DNA of 64,000 nt, taken from NCBI RefSeq assembly GCF_047663525.1, contig NC_092591.1, positions 25,949,001 to 26,013,000 on the forward strand. Reading direction: 5' to 3'. The notes under the pieces were generated by a model, which saw only the letters and a list, made by a program, of their open reading frames with translations, had not been told where the DNA came from and searched no databases. Shown here in pieces: positions 36,947-51,513 of the stretch (position 1 is the first letter of the stretch; every line of letters begins with the position of its first letter). Source of the DNA: Anas platyrhynchos. Its lineage: Eukaryota > Chordata > Aves > Anseriformes > Anatidae. The translations under genes were made by a program, and so were the position numbers.

Positions 36947-38734
36947 ATCAATATGCTCCATCTTGTGTTGCTAACTATTCTTGCATCATAAGATCAGGCT
37001 GAGTATAGGAGCAGGCAGAGTGTAAGGGTCAGCCTGCACATACAATGTTATCAGCAGGAGCGAGGAGCACTGGCGGAAAGAAGGAAGGAAAGAGAGTCAG
37101 AGGCACAGGAGAGCAAATCGAAGCTCTGCCTATGTGTGTGTACACTCCAGCTTTAATCCAGATATCTCAAACAATTAAAGCAGTGTAAACAGGCAATCCA
37201 ACGACCAGACTACGTCCCAAAGCCCAGAGACCTAAGCAGCAATCTGTGCTCCTGTCTCCTACTACCATCAAGTGTTTGACACCACTGCAGACATGTCTTC
37301 TGTGGCAGCAGCTTTCCAGGTGTACTCAGGGAGTTACAACATTGCACCCGCTGCCCTCCCTTGGCTCTCACCTCTTCACTTCACACACACTTTGGGGAAA
37401 ATCTGCACATAACTTTTCCTTCAGATGACCTATCCCCACATTTGGCTTACTTTACCTGGGTGTCATGACACAGGTAGAGGAAATTAATTCCTATATCCCC
37501 CCCACACACACACATTTACTTTAATCGAAAACATTGCAGTAAATAGAAACAAATTTCACATGGTTACAAATCCCTTTAACACATATCTACAAATAGCTGT
37601 GCTCACATTTATACTGCATAAAAAATAAACCTCATTACTCATAAAGCGAAGAGTATGGCAGAACTGGAGCTTTGCTGCCAGCTGAATTCTGGTGAGGAAA
37701 CCTGTGACTGCCAGACAAAAAGAGCTGTAAAATTCAGGCACAGCCCCATACAGAACTACACATCTGCTTTCCATCCCTCACCAAGGAAAGCCTCAGTGCA
37801 AATGGGGAAGGGGATCAGGGTGGCATACAACAGTGTGGGTACCATGAGGGGGATGTGGGATGCTTTCTGCGGCCAGGGGCTGCATCCACATTTACAGGAA
37901 AGGTTTCACGCAGCCTCCAGCTCTGACACAGCGAGAGCAAACCTCACACCGAGTACAGAACCAAGCAGAGGTTTTGTTCTTCCCTGCACAGTCCCAGGGG
38001 AGACCTTACCCCTCACATCCCCCATCCCTCTGCCTCTGCACAGCTCTAGGAAAGTGAGTGGTGCTGGCTGCCGCGGGAGAGATGCACACAATTCTCAAGG
38101 GCACAACCCCACACTCAGATACACAAATTCTCTCCTGCTCTTGTCAGGTGAGGAGTTTTTGTTGTTGTTGTTTTTATTTTATATTGCCTATTTCTTTGTT
38201 CCCTTTGGAAGCCTTCCATATCTTGGGGAGAGTTGGAATGTCCTTTGTTCCTCTTGAAGAGGAAAGAAGACCCAGTAGGTTTAAAGTGATGACAGTTACA
38301 CAAAAACCATCAATCTATTAATGTATCTGATGCAGGGTATATTCAGTCCTTTGCCTCTGCAATGCCTACACACTCAGACGTATTTAGAACCACCCCCAGC
38401 AAAATAATAGTGAATACTAGATGCAGGTCAAACGTTTCTTACTGGATTTTCTAGTCAAACTGAAGAGTATTGGACACGAGACCTGGGGCTTAAATAAAAG
38501 GTTTGCATTCACCCAATCCAAAGGTTGCCTGGAGGGTTATCAGGAAGGATGCACGGCATTAAAAGGATGGAAAATACATCTGAGAGCAGAAGGCCAAATA
38601 CATTGTCTCTATTTAGTTAATTAAAAAGGATAGGTACTAAGGGGCACCTTCATCACAGCCAGCAAGCATTTGTGTAAGAAACAAAAATGTAATAAATTCT
38701 GCAGGCTGACACAGAAAGGTATAAGCTTCTGCTG

Positions 38735-38860
38735 CTGAGGTTGGACCAAGGTAAATTCAAGCTTGCAATAAAGTGGCACGTTCCTGATGACTCTAGTTAG
38801 TCACTGGAACACTTTGCTGAGGGTAGTGATAGCTCCTTGGGAATTATAACAGTATAACTG
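38735..38860 (+). mobile_element. Ancient CR1-clade LINE 3'-terminal fragment
   Basis: The stretch around AATAAAGTGGCACGTTCCTG, TAGTTAGTCACTGGAACACT, TTGCTGAGGGTAGTGATAGC and TCCTTGG follows the amniote CR1/L3 ORF2 terminus. That terminus usually encodes a Val-Asn-His-Trp-Asn/Gly-type motif followed by a Val-Val-Asp-Ser-type motif (nucleotide pattern ...AACCATTGGAACA.CTT.CC.AGGG..GTGGT). It is heavily mutated and no octamer tail is visible. Just downstream, 38,831-38,895 holds near-duplicated words (CTCCTTGGGAA / CTCCCTTGGGAA and repeated AGTATAAC). This looks like a local duplication rather than part of the LINE. Confidence 0.55.
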
Positions 38861-40831
38861 AACAGTATAACATTATAACTGTGCTCCCTTGGGAACATGC
38901 TCAGCTTCCAGCCAGGTGTCACTCAGAGGAGCCCACACCAGCTCTGCATTTTGCAGGCAAGATTTTACCTTGTAGATCCTGCTTCAACAGCCTGGCCCTT
39001 CCCCTCCACCAACCTGCTTTTCTCTCAGAACTTTATAGCAGGGCACAGGGCATGGTGAAGCTGGGTACACATTGTCCCCCCCACACTGTTTCCCTGATTA
39101 CATACCAGGAGGAACCATGTCTACAGCTGAGTGTTCCTTCTCTGTGGGAAATAAAACCTAAAAGAAGCTTCACCTCTAAAACCCTTCCTCTAGCATCATG
39201 CCACATGGCAAAAACAGTCATGCAAATAATTTGCAAAATATCGCAAGTGATCATATATCATGCTGAATACTAACTATCAGCATGAATTTGATACCTCCAC
39301 TCCATGTTCATCTGCACTTAAAAAAAAATAAATGCTGGTGCTTGGTAAAGAATTTTGTATTATTTTTAGGAACTACCCAAAATTAATTTTTCCTAATATT
39401 ATTTTCCCATTGTCATTTTTTTGATTATCCATAAATACACCATTTTTTTTACCCCTTCCCATGAAATATTGCTACCTAGAAGAAGCCAAGATTTCTATTC
39501 ACCATTGACATGCCCCCCATGTCAAGTACCTTTCCCATTTACAGTAATAATGTTGAAAAACATACTATACTTAAAGAATATACTCTTTATGGGTCTAAAG
39601 TTTATGAGATTTTTTTCTTAGCTGCTCTAGCATCTTAGAAGCTCATGATGCTCTCTCATTTTTCTCCAAAGCTTTGCTGACAAGTCTTGGAAATTTTTCA
39701 GTTAATTTTTTTGCGTGTTTCTTTCTGTTTAAGATTATCACAGCTGTTTCAGGCAGGTTCCCAAGCATAGTGTTCCTTTCTTCCTTTGTCTTCCCATTTA
39801 TCAGTACTTAATTTTCTGGTTTTGGTCCTGGGGCATCATACGTGCATGCAGAGGCTGAAATCATTTAAAGTCATTTCTTCATCTTAAAGGTACCTGGCTT
39901 TGATTTTTTATTTTTATTTATTTATTTTTAATCTAATATATCTCTATTCTTAGATTCATAGCTTTGGGATGTAATTTTTTTAAAACCTTGTTCCCCTGCC
40001 TTTAAGTCAGAGTAGCTAAACTTAAGAATTACAGAGCAGTACTTAGTCACAGGTATGTTCCTTTTCAGCACTCCTCAGACTACAAAAAGTATTTAAAACT
40101 TCCTTAGATGATGAATACAAGTGTGCTGCCTGGTCTGGGTCTTTTCTTGGCCTCTGCTGTTGAAGCAACACATGAACACTCCGTCTGTACTGAAAGTGTG
40201 ACCCATACCCCACATCCTTCCCACGCCCTGGGTTAACCACCCTGCAGCCACCCTCGCTCACTCATGGATCCCCTCTGCAGCAAACCATTCATGTCCTTCC
40301 AAGAAGCAACCCAGGTAACAATCATGGTATGTGTAGCTCCATGATCCATGCCCCACACAGAGTAACTTGGGGCTGTTCCTGGTGCAAGGCAGGCAGAGAC
40401 AGACAGCCCACATGGGAGATATCCTGGGCACAAGCACCTTTGTGCTCCTGGCTGAAGGATCAGGGGATGTCCCAGGGGCAGGTCAGAGACATGGGGCAGA
40501 GGTCTCCTTGAATGGTTTTTCACATCCAAAGAAGGTAAGTCTATAATACTGGAAAGTCTGCTATTTTGCTGTTAAAAAGACTGAAATGACTTGTTATTTG
40601 CAGACAATTACAGTTTATGCAGATTGAACACCAGAATGTACTTCTGCTAGGACTTTACCATTATCTGACACTTTTCTATGTCTGTAGATTTGATGATGTG
40701 GTCCTGTTACATTGGCTTTGAAATTGTTTATTCTCTTCATTACACAGGTAGTAATTTACATTCCCTACTAAGCCTAGTGGGGAGTCTCCTATTCCTTTTA
40801 GTAGAGTTGGTAAGACTTCAAGTTGTCTTTT

Positions 40832-40856
40832 TGTGTGTGTGTGTGTGTGTGTGTGT
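40832..40856. repeat. (TG)n microsatellite
   Basis: About twelve perfect TG units within TTTTTGTGTG...GTAGTAAATC. Confidence 0.95.
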
Positions 40857-42492
40857 AGTAAATCACTTTTTTCCCTCCACATTTTTATTCCTCCACATTA
40901 TTACATCTTAAAAAACTAATAATGTATATTAAAAATAACAAAACCACCACAACAACACAACAACCCCTAAGCCATATAATCAATTTAATAATAACAATAG
41001 GAACAATAGGAATTTCTAATGTGGTTATATATAATGCCTACTTTCAGATTAGATTCCACTGGAGCGGACATACATACACTTCTTTTGTTAGTCTTCTCCT
41101 ACTTCTTGCCAGAATACCATAAAAATTTTTTGTGGTTTCCACAGCCTTAATAGTTTTAATTTAAATATGCATGTTGTTCCCACAAAAAATGATGATGTGT
41201 CACACTGGACTACATTAGATCTCACACTATTCTGTAACACTAGATCCATAGCTCTTAATTCTTCAATTGATATATTGTTTAGACATTCTGAAAGAAATCT
41301 CCCAAAATGCTAAAGAGATAGAGTAAAATAGTATTCAATGACAGATAAGTAGATCAGATCTTAAGGTCACATATTGTAAGCACTGCTATTGCATACTTTC
41401 ACTCTAAGGAGAGAAGCTGCACAGATGACACAAAGATACAGCAGAAATGAAATCACCAGCCTGCTCCTCCACCCTGCCATAGCCAACCAGCTATCTAGAA
41501 ACCACCAATTAATGAGACTCCCCACAGTTACTTTAAAAATATCTGGAATATCTTTTTTCAGAGTATTACTCTTGCTACCTGTAAGTTCAACATTTGAAGT
41601 ATACATATTCAAGTTTATTCAAGCATTAGTTATTTTTTTAATTATGCTTCATGGAAAGGATAGAAGTCAAACCTCTCTTTCATCATCCAGATTCAGGCTG
41701 CAGATATCATGAGTAAGAAGAAAATAAAATAGATGGCTTACTCTGTGACACCTTCAGTTAGTACATCTAAGAAATATTATCAATCCAGCACAAAAGAGGG
41801 AATATAAAAAGGAGATTAAAACACATCCCTTTACAAATTAAGAATACTAAACTAACACTGAAGATTTGCAAAAGGTAAATTTCCCTGTTATTCTGGACTG
41901 TCAGTAGTTGTAGCAGTTGGAATACTTACATAATTCCATAGGAAATAAATGTTGCTTTTCTAGTTTTCTTGGGAAAAAAAATGGAGAAAGAAATAATAAA
42001 AAATCATTAGAAAGTTCAAAGTAAGCACTGACATTAACCATGGTGAAACATGTTCTACTTTTGCCATGTAAAGCTTAGAAGCAAAATACAATGGTTAAAC
42101 ATTTTTAAATAAATATTTTCAAAGAAAATGCTAAAAATATCTGTAATATCTTTTTTCCATATTTACAGGTCCAATTCAACCCTAGATAGCTACTAAAACA
42201 TAAATCCCGATTGCAATCCAGTTACAATGCACACCAAGCACAAAAGCCTTCTAATGATCTTTGATTAGTTCTTTATTAAATTCATCAAGGGAGCAAAGAA
42301 AATTTAATAATCTTCACCATTTGTCATCTTTCTGATTACAGTTTTGATTAGAAGTTTCAGCTTTTATTTTCTTCTTTTCTAGTCGTTGCTATTACTGTAA
42401 TACTGCTTCTTTCCTCTAGTTTAAGAGAGAGTGTAAATGAAACAAATTTGTAATTCCAGCTCTGTATTTAACTAGGTGTGCTCATGCCCTGG

Positions 42493-42512
42493 AAAAAAAA
42501 AAAAAAAAAAAA
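42493..42512. repeat. Poly(A) tract, 20 nt
   Basis: Pure A run in AT-rich unique DNA. Confidence 0.95.
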
Positions 42513-43025
42513 GAGTAGCTAAGAATACTAGATCTTAAAAATGCAAAATAACACTTAGTGGAATGTTCCAAATTCCTGTCATAAAAATTTCCAGAGTCCC
42601 AGATAAATAACATCTTAACTAGTTAGATAACTTAAAATTCCCTCTATAGAGATTTCTGTCAAATAATAACAACTTAAAAAAAAAAAAAACCTGCTTGAAG
42701 AGGTGTTTACATTTTTAAAGAAACATTAATAAATTTGTCTAATTTAATATTCAGTATTATGAATCCCTTATTTAATACAAACAATTAAAAAGATATTTTA
42801 GAGTGCATTACTGATAAACAAATGGAAATAATTCAAATAACTAAAAAAAGTTTTCACAATACCATAAACTGTATTGGTCAAAAATATGTATATTTCAGTC
42901 TCTATTACAAATGTCAATTTTTATTTTTTTTTCATTCCTAATGTAAAGCATGAACTGTCACCATGCCTATTCACTAGGAAGAGCTAAGGCAATTGCTGCT
43001 TTTTCCTTTGCAAGGATTTCTGAAG

Positions 43026-43044
43026 AAAAAAAAAAAAAAAAAAA
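43026..43044. repeat. Poly(A) tract, 19 nt
   Basis: Pure A run. Confidence 0.95.
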
Positions 43045-44519
43045 GTCTGCATCAGTAAGTGCTGTCATCTGTGCGCAAAGGACACATTAAAGAGTTACTG
43101 GACCAAGGCTGAAGTCAGGAAGCCCAGCTTTAGCAGACAAATATCCCTAGAACTGTCCTCACTCATCCTTTCCCCCTCCCTACTCCATGGAACCTGTACG
43201 TCTTGGTACAGAACCGAATGCCTCAGCAGAAACAGCAAGTTTGCGCCATCTCCCACCCCTCATTTCCTCCCACCCATGGTGGTCCTGCATGTCAGAAACC
43301 TGTGCTTGAGCTCCCTCATGTAGAGAACAGAGCCCAGTCTATGCTGGGACTTGTCCCTCCACATTATTTTTTGAGAATTCTGAGAAATGAGAGACGGAAA
43401 AGGACTCCTGGCTTGTTCCCAGGTTGTTTCACACAGAGCTTGTGTGCCTGACACCTTCTCCTGGCTGTTACTGGTCTCCAGAACAGCATTCTCCATAGTC
43501 ACCCCCATAGTACCACTGCTGATTTGCAGCTCAGGGAATGAGCTGCAGTTAGATTTTGCATTGCTCTGAAGCACATCGCCTGTGCTTCAGAGTTACCTCA
43601 GGATCACGATCTTAAGGCTCACCACAACTAGACCTGGAGCACCAATCACCTTGACATTCCTCTTAACACAAGCAAATGCAACTACTTTCTTGTAAACTGC
43701 AAAACAGACAGCAAAAAGATTCATAAAAATTCAGGGGGAAACAAGGTAGTTTGCAATGCACTTAGTCCACTTTTCCTGAGATTGTAGTTAAATATAAGTG
43801 AAATCCTGGACTTACAAAAAATATTGGTTTGTCTTTTTGTTTGGGGCTTTTTTTCCTGGGTTTCAAGATGGTTTTAATGCTATGTCATTACAGTAACTGC
43901 TCTATGAAAACAAAATGCTTATTGTGATGTTTATAATATGCCTTATTGCAGTTCCCCTGAATGCTAAGCTCTGTATTTTTCAAATCTTTGCATTTCCGAG
44001 TACAAAAATGAGCACTTTCCATAGCTAATTGGAGCCCTTTTTCTTCCTCACAGGCTGTCTACAGTCTCTTAAATGCTTCAAACAATTATGTGATGTCTCA
44101 AAAGCAAGACATTTTATTGGATCTTTCTCTCATGCACAATGATGGTTTCTGCCACATGACAAATACATTTCTTTATATTATTTTTGCCTTAATAGCACAA
44201 GTAAGGAGAAGAAATGAGGAGAAGGAATAGAAATAGCAAAAACATTTAACATTGTTGTTCACAGTATAATCTAACCATTTCTTTGGTGCAGAAGATTCAT
44301 GATGTGACGTTGCCACTAGATAGCATAGGCTGTATTTTTAAAAATAAACTTTTAGGTTTCATCAAATATATCATCTTCAGTATGGAGAACTTGCAAAGAG
44401 GCAGAAATGGCAAAATCTGCAGTGGAGCTGACAACGTCATTGAGAAGAAGTCAAAGTTTTACACCTCCTAACTGCTCTTTATTAGAAAATGATTTCTTCA
44501 ATATAAAATAGGTTTTTGA

Positions 44520-44810
44520 AATGATGATGGGATTAATCAACTTGTTAGCAGAGAAAGTATTGAAATAACTTCACGGTTGGCATAGCTAGTTGTCAGAGCA
44601 GCTCTCCCTTTCATAGGCACTTGTTATAACAGGCAGGGGGCTAACCCTCTCAGACATGGAGCTAATCAGTCCTTGAAAGTCACTTCATCCAGTGGAGTGG
44701 AATAATGTACTCTATCGTCAGCTGTCCACCTCTACCATTTGGAGCGACGGTATTTAGATTGACCATTTTTGCCTCATCAGCTTCCATTTTAAAGAATTAT
44801 GGTTGTTGTT
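44520..44810. promoter_or_regulatory. Putative conserved non-coding element E
   Basis: The block contains GGATTAATC (44,530-44,538), a bicoid/OTX-type palindrome, and an E-box in CAGCTGTCCACC (44,719-44,730). It also contains TTCACGGTTGGC and the CpG-bearing GGAGCGACGG. It stops abruptly at a T-rich/CT tract (44,810). It has no open frame of note and no repeat similarity. Confidence 0.3.
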
Positions 44811-44988
44811 TTTTTTTTCTCTCTCTCTCCCCTGTGGTATCTTTTATCAGAACATCAGGTTAAATGCGTTATATTATACTAGCCTCTTGATATCTAGCAT
44901 TGTTAAGACCAGTCAGTGATATATATTGTAAGATAAAGAAAGTGCAATCTTGGAAAGGCTCTTCTTTAAGCCTGATTAAGTTCCCATT

Positions 44989-45009
44989 AAAAAAAAAAAA
45001 AAAAAAAAA
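44989..45009. repeat. Poly(A) tract, 21 nt
   Basis: Pure A run. Confidence 0.95.
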
Positions 45010-47100
45010 TCCGGACAAGAACCAAGATCACAATTAATGGCAAAGAAAAATACTCCTAGAAAAGTGTTAATATAATCAAGCTTCTAAGCTGTGGGATTCA
45101 TTTAAAATTGCAGGGCAGATGCCAGCAGCTTTTTGCTCACACAGACATCCTTTGTCTCATTTTTCAATGTTTGTTCCTACCTTCACAACTAGCCATTTTC
45201 CTGGTCTGGAAGAATTTGTACTTTTCCTGACTCTGGACTAGGACTAATTGAACACGAATAGACTCTCTGGCCCCAAACAAGATCACTGAACTTGAGGAAG
45301 ACAAAAGCTGACAGATGAGAACGACACAATAAACTTTCCTATGCTCATGTCTTTTCCTCCCTTTCACTCAGCAATATCAACAAATAAAATTATCACAAGG
45401 AAAGGTGTTTTATAAATGAGATACCCCCTCTCCTTGGGAAATACCCCAGATTTCTATTTCTTGAATAACACATAAAACCAATCTTTTGAGAGCTTTGGTA
45501 CTAGGTGTTACCAAGGCCCTTTAAGTAGCTTCAGAATTTAAGCAATCCTCACTCAAAAATATCAGTTTTCTTTTATTAATCTTTCAGACTTTCCATGAAT
45601 GTATTGAATACAGTGAAATGTGTATTAACAAGTGGAAATTGCTCTTAGTAAATTGTTCTTCTAGCTGAACTTTCCTGAATGTTTCATTACTCAATTAACC
45701 ATGATTTAAATTAATCAGAAAATCCAGGAAATGAATAAAAGTAGGACTAGACTAAACAGTGTTGACAATTTGATTATGTTATACACAGAATTCATCTATT
45801 CACTGAAATCCTCTTAGTGTGATAACTCCACTCTTCTGATTACAATTACTTCATTTATGTGGTGAATGTGTTTTACTCATGTTCTAATACCCACTATTAT
45901 TTTAAGCGATCTTTTTTCTCCTGTCTGGAGGAGGCTGGTATCAAGAAGGGAATAATACATCTTTTGAAATTTGTTCACCCAAATACAGGAATAAAAAACC
46001 GCCCACATTTATTTCTCTTTTAATGCGGTAACAGCAGACAAGTGGCTGCCTTGAAACCATCTCCCAGCCATATGTACTTCTCTTACATCCATACAGTTAT
46101 GATGCATGTATGTCTGCTAGATGGCCATAGTCCAGCACTGGGCTTCCACTGTCTCTAGCTGTTTTCCTGTTTCTTCCATGTAATTCCAATTATGTACTAA
46201 AGATTATGAAAATGAATTTCACGTAAAAGATTGTCATTTACATGTCAATAAGAAAAAAGGTTTTGTGGCCTTAAGAAAGAACATCACTGTCTGTGATCTG
46301 AGATGAGTGTAGGTCTTGCTGTCAAACAGAGAAAAGTATTCATGCCAACAGAAAGCTTTCAAGAAGATGACTGTTTGCTCTGTTTGGGCCCGTCACAGTG
46401 TTAAAAACAAAACCAACAAACAAAAACCTTGTTCAATTCACTTTATCTTTTGTCAATATATTTATTTCCTGACCAAGCATTAGAAGCAGAAAACAAGTTA
46501 ATCTGAAAGCAAGAGCAATTTAATATGTACATTTTTCAGTTTTGATTTTAAAAGGTTTTCTTGTTTATCTAGAAAAATTTGGTCTGGTATTAAAAAACAG
46601 GGAGCTTTCAGAAAATTAGTTTTTCTTATAAAAACAAAAAGTTTCCAAAGATTATTTGTAACTGAAGCTAATTCTTCCACTAAAAATCATTTTGTATAAA
46701 CATTTCAGAGCAGTCCTACTCATAAAGCTGATATTCCATGATTCTGCTGAGACGCTGGAATTTGTCACTTCATCACTCCTGCCAATTTCACATGCAATTT
46801 TCAAGGAGGAGGTGGGCTGTGTTAATAACTCTTCATCCCCCAACTCTGTCTTCTGCAGTGATCCATATTTTGCTCTTTTCCAAGCTGTAACCTTCAAAAA
46901 ACAGCTATCACAAGCAATCTTGTTTCCCCTACACTTTGATTTGTCCTATGAGGGACAAATGTCTACACATTTAGTGGAAAATTTCTAGGAATCTGCCAAG
47001 TCACAAAAAGTTAATTGCAAGGAGAATTGCTCAATCAGGCAAAACTGTACGTGACAACAACCTACCACCTACCTTTCCTTTTATTTTTTTTTAATATATT

Positions 47101-47136
47101 AAAAAACAAAACAAAACAAAACAAAAACACACACAT
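47101..47136. repeat. (AAAAC)n repeat ending in (CA)n
   Basis: Five AAAAC units then CACACACA. Confidence 0.9.
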
Positions 47137-50100
47137 TTCAAACTGTTCCTCCATTCTCTGTAGAGAACCAAAGGCCCAGTAACTTGACCTCTTTCCACTT
47201 CTGTCGTACTTACCTGCAGAAGAGGACAGCATGAAATGAAGTCTCCCAAGGACAAGCCAAGAGCTCAGAACCCACCAGCAGAAACCTGTTCACCTGCAAA
47301 AACTCAGATCATTTTGAAGAACGATTAAAGGACAAATTAAAGCATAAACGAAATGCAGCTGTAGGCTATCACCTGTACTAAATAGGCTTTTGCACAGTGC
47401 TGTTGTACTGCTTCTCCTTGACATTCTCTGGCTCTACTCCGCTCAACAGTGAAGCTATATCTAAACCATCAGTAGTCAATATTTTCATTTGCATGACATC
47501 TGAGAGACTGGGAGAGGGAGGAAGAGAAAGAAGGATCAAGAGCTCTACTGCTTGTCTGTTGAGCTTGAGCTGGCAATTAGACATTCACAGCACATGTAAC
47601 GTACTCAACAGCAGCTACAACACAAAGGTCTGACAGAGCTTCCTATAGTGCTTAGTCTTCTGCTCTCCTGGACAGGTAACCACAGTGAAATGTCATTAAA
47701 CTACACTGATAGCTTTGGGACTACATAAGGGCAGTTATGTGTTCTAAGTTAGGACCTTGCCAATAAATAATATTTTTACCCAGATGTTTATTTTCTTGAA
47801 TTTTGTAATAGATTAGAAATAATTTACTTGAAACAGAACACAAAATTAACTTACGCAAAAAAGAGTAACTGGCATTTAACAGAAGTTACTAGGTAACAAC
47901 CAGCTTAATTAAACATACCTTAACAAATCAGAATTATGAAAATAAATTTAAATAGTTATTTCAGAACCTTCACCTCACAAATCAAAATAGTGAAAAAGAC
48001 AGATAATGAAGTATGCCATGTGATCACAAATTTATTTAGATACAGTTTGTATTCTTTGTTAATGGTTATTTAATGGTTATTTTATGAACTTGCCAGATTA
48101 TTTTTTTTTTAAGACTGCTGCTGTTCCTCATTAGTGTATGCATTTTCCTCACAAGAGTAATCTCACTAAATCAAGTTAGTACTTCTGCCTACAAGACTGT
48201 AAGCAACCATTCATTGAATCACATATTTTACATTTACATGAAAGAACAAAATTGATGCTTAACAATTTTAAGAGAATAACTAGTGCTTCAAAGGAGAACA
48301 GGGGACCTTTCTGCAAATCTACTGTAAGACTTGTCTAGAAGTATTTTAAATTCAATATCTTAAGATTTTCTGCCTATCACGTGACATCTTACTCTATAAA
48401 AGCCAGTTGAAATTGTTAATTGAAATAAATTCTAACAGCATCTGAAAGAAAATTGAACGCATTACATATAACTTACATTAACACTTAAAATAAAGTTAAC
48501 TATATTTTCCTGCAATGAATTTTATCTTTTTCAAAATCCACATGGGCGTCCTGTAACTTTGTTCTTGAAGAAGATACATAAGCCAGTACCCACCAACCGC
48601 ACTACACTACCATGCTCTTCTGTAATTCCTTCAGTATCTCCAGTGAACAGACACTCTTCCCTCATCTTCTTTGCTTACGACTATCTAATCTCTCCAGCAT
48701 CCTCTTCTATGATTCTCCATTCAAAATCTAAGAGCACTGTATATTAAATCCTAGTACAATTATGGGCAGCTACGTGTCACATTTTCTACTAAGATATGTT
48801 CTTAGTGCTGAAGTTGGTGAAATTTGGCTATTACTATTTCCCTGCTAACATTACAGTGCAATTGGAGCAATGTTTCTGAAAGACCAGTTCAGTACATTAG
48901 CTCTCAAATATGAAAAAATACACTTTCATCATTGAAATTATTCACTTAAAGTAGCACTTCAACAAAACATTGTCCATACTGACCTTGCAATTATATCACA
49001 TCTCATGTGTACTGATTTACATACTGTATGCTTTTCCACCTGTAATTGAGGCTATTAAACAGAATGCAGAGGCTGTGCTCCACCCTCTGTATCTAATAGA
49101 TTACAGAGAAGGTGTAAACTCAACAAAACACACATTGGTGAAGCTGCTGCTGAAGTTAGGCTACAAGTGCTCACCTCGACTGAGGGTAACATCCCTGCCT
49201 GCAGGTGTAGCTCAGCCCCTTTGTTAGCAGAAACATTGCCATTCCCAGGGTGGTTCATAAATGGCAATTAGTAAAAGTCATCCTAGTATAAATTGATCAG
49301 GAAAACAGAAAGATGTCACAATTCTGTTTTTTAGAATTAAATTAGAGTTTGAGTTTTAGATTTCATTAGATGTGATTTGATTTTTTTTCACTAATTTAAT
49401 ACTGCTGTTTGAATTACTCCTTAGAAAAAAAAAAAACCGCATTTCTCTCCTTTGAATGAGGCACTCAAAAACAATGAATTTTAAATAACTGATAATCACT
49501 TGGATTTAAATAATCATTTGACCACAGATTCATGAAACTTTTCAGGATTTGGAAATTAATGTGTCAGGTTTTCCTGGCTACTGAAAATACCAACAAATCA
49601 AAATCACCACTTTAATTCATATGAAAATATCTCTAAATCATATTTTTTACAATACTGTAGGGTTTGTACACTGTTTGTACCTGGTTATTAATGTAGTATG
49701 AGCTAAGAATGCTGATGATCTAATTCACTTTTGAGAATGTGGAAAACGTCTAAATTGGAAATGTACCTAGAGGCCCAGGATAAAAAGTAATAAAAGGAGA
49801 GAAATCTTGAGACCCTAATTTGGAATAGTATTTTATATTGTTCTTGCAATATAAAGTAATTATGGAATCAACTATTAGAAGATTCTGAATTAGAGTCTGG
49901 ATGGCACCAAAAATCACTGTCATGAAGGATGGGATAGGACATTTGCATGTGAAAGGATTGCGAACAGTATCTATAAAGAATTGTGAAATTACTACCATAT
50001 TTATTATTATAATTTTGTATCATCACAGTCTCATTTCAGTATGACCTGTAAGAATAGATTAAATTAATGTCATTTTCTCTTCTTGTTAACATCTTTATCA

Positions 50101-51513
50101 CAAGAGCAAGCTGTCACAATTTTAGTGTCTAAAATAGTCTGTGAATTACAGAGGGCAGGAGCTGGACTATTTCCCCATTCTGTGCTTTGGTTAGCTAACC
50201 TCTCCCGTTTCACTCTTCCTTCTCAACCACACAGGGTGACAATCAGCATAAAAGCTCTTTATATCCTGCTGGATGTATATCCTGGTAGAAAAGAAGCCAG
50301 TCTTCGATGTTTTAAACCTTAAGGTGAGTTATAAATGTAGAAACCCAGAGCTGGATGAACAAAAGAGAGCAGAGGAAGAAAAGCTCTGAATGGAGACATA
50401 GATCAGAAAGCATCTTACTAGACAATTAAAGCAAGAATATACATATTTATTTTAATGAACATGCATGTGTACACATACCCAGTGTTAAAATATACACTGT
50501 CAAACTAATTACTTTTATAAGGGCAAACACTGAGTCCCCCCAAAATGGTAGTTTTCTATAAAAAATATTTGTGAAATGAAGACCAAGACTGTTACATGAA
50601 AATAAATTGGCTTTGGAAATGTTGTCTTCTTCCCTAATTGGACTATAAAAAAATAGAGATTGGTAGGTTTTGTCTTGCTTTTCCCTGTCCACCTCTCCAT
50701 TTCATTTTTCTTCATCAATTTCAAATAAAAGAGCAGGAAAGTAAAGACCAAAACATCACCAAGGAATTTCCCAAGTGAAATTCTGAGAAATTTCCTTGAG
50801 TATTTTGAAATAAATACAATATCTTTCCTTTGGATACCTGCCAAACCAAGGCTTCAGGACTCGGTTTGTCCCTCTCTCAAAGGTTATTTTCCTAGTTTTA
50901 AGATACCACTCAGTAAGTGCAGATATTTCTGTATGATGTTGCTGTTTCTGGTTCAGCAATGTTAATTATTGTCTGAGTTTTTATAGTCCATTTGTATCTA
51001 TAGAAATGTGTGTGTCCCAGGTAGAAGTTATGTGAGAACTCATTGCTTTTTAGGAAAGTGAGAAGTGGACAAAGGAAGAGGCTACTTTGAGTTATCAAGT
51101 AGAAAAACACTGTAGACTCACCCTGTCGCACTATGAATAAGTATTATATCCATTTGAATATTCTCTCAGATCATATTGTTCACCAAGTAGTATATAAAAA
51201 CCATTGACAATCAAATACAGCAGCTATGTTCTTTTCTCTAACAAAAGTTCTGTTTTGAACCTACTACTGACATTTCCTGTATTGGCCCTTAGCCATCTCT
51301 TAGGAGCTACTAATGTGACAATATCCAGCTACAGAATGGATTGACAACATGAAGGAATACCCACAACTTCTGCGAAACAGAAACAGATTTTTTTTAAAAT
51401 CAGGAGTCTGATTTTTCCACAGGCATGGTTTGCCAATTAGAGCTGCCCATTCTGGACATTTAGATACAAGCCTAATGGATATTGTCCCCTATGTTCCCTT
51501 CAGCCAGCTGAGC

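Larger units (their letters stand above)
33649..38734. other. Unique DNA with a GC-richer end, no gene supported
   Basis: 34.0-37.0 kb is AT-rich and featureless. 37,640-38,160 is GC-richer and hosts a 200-codon ORF (37,655-38,257) with no recognisable domain; see findings. Confidence 0.45.
38861..44519. other. Unique DNA, no gene seen
   Basis: 40,040-40,530 and 43,190-43,600 are GC-richer with overlapping domainless ORFs on both strands. 41-43 kb is strongly AT-rich with several A tracts. Confidence 0.5.
44811..51513. other. Long AT-rich unique stretch, no gene seen
   Basis: Homopolymer and AAAAC tracts aside, there is no recognised transposon, RNA gene or domain-bearing frame. ORFs are at most 109 codons and AT-biased. 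Confidence 0.5.

Noticed and set aside
46113..46128. Third CTCF-like word CTGCTAGATGGCCAT
   Set aside because: The core AGATGGC matches, but four flanking positions disagree with the consensus. Too weak to list.
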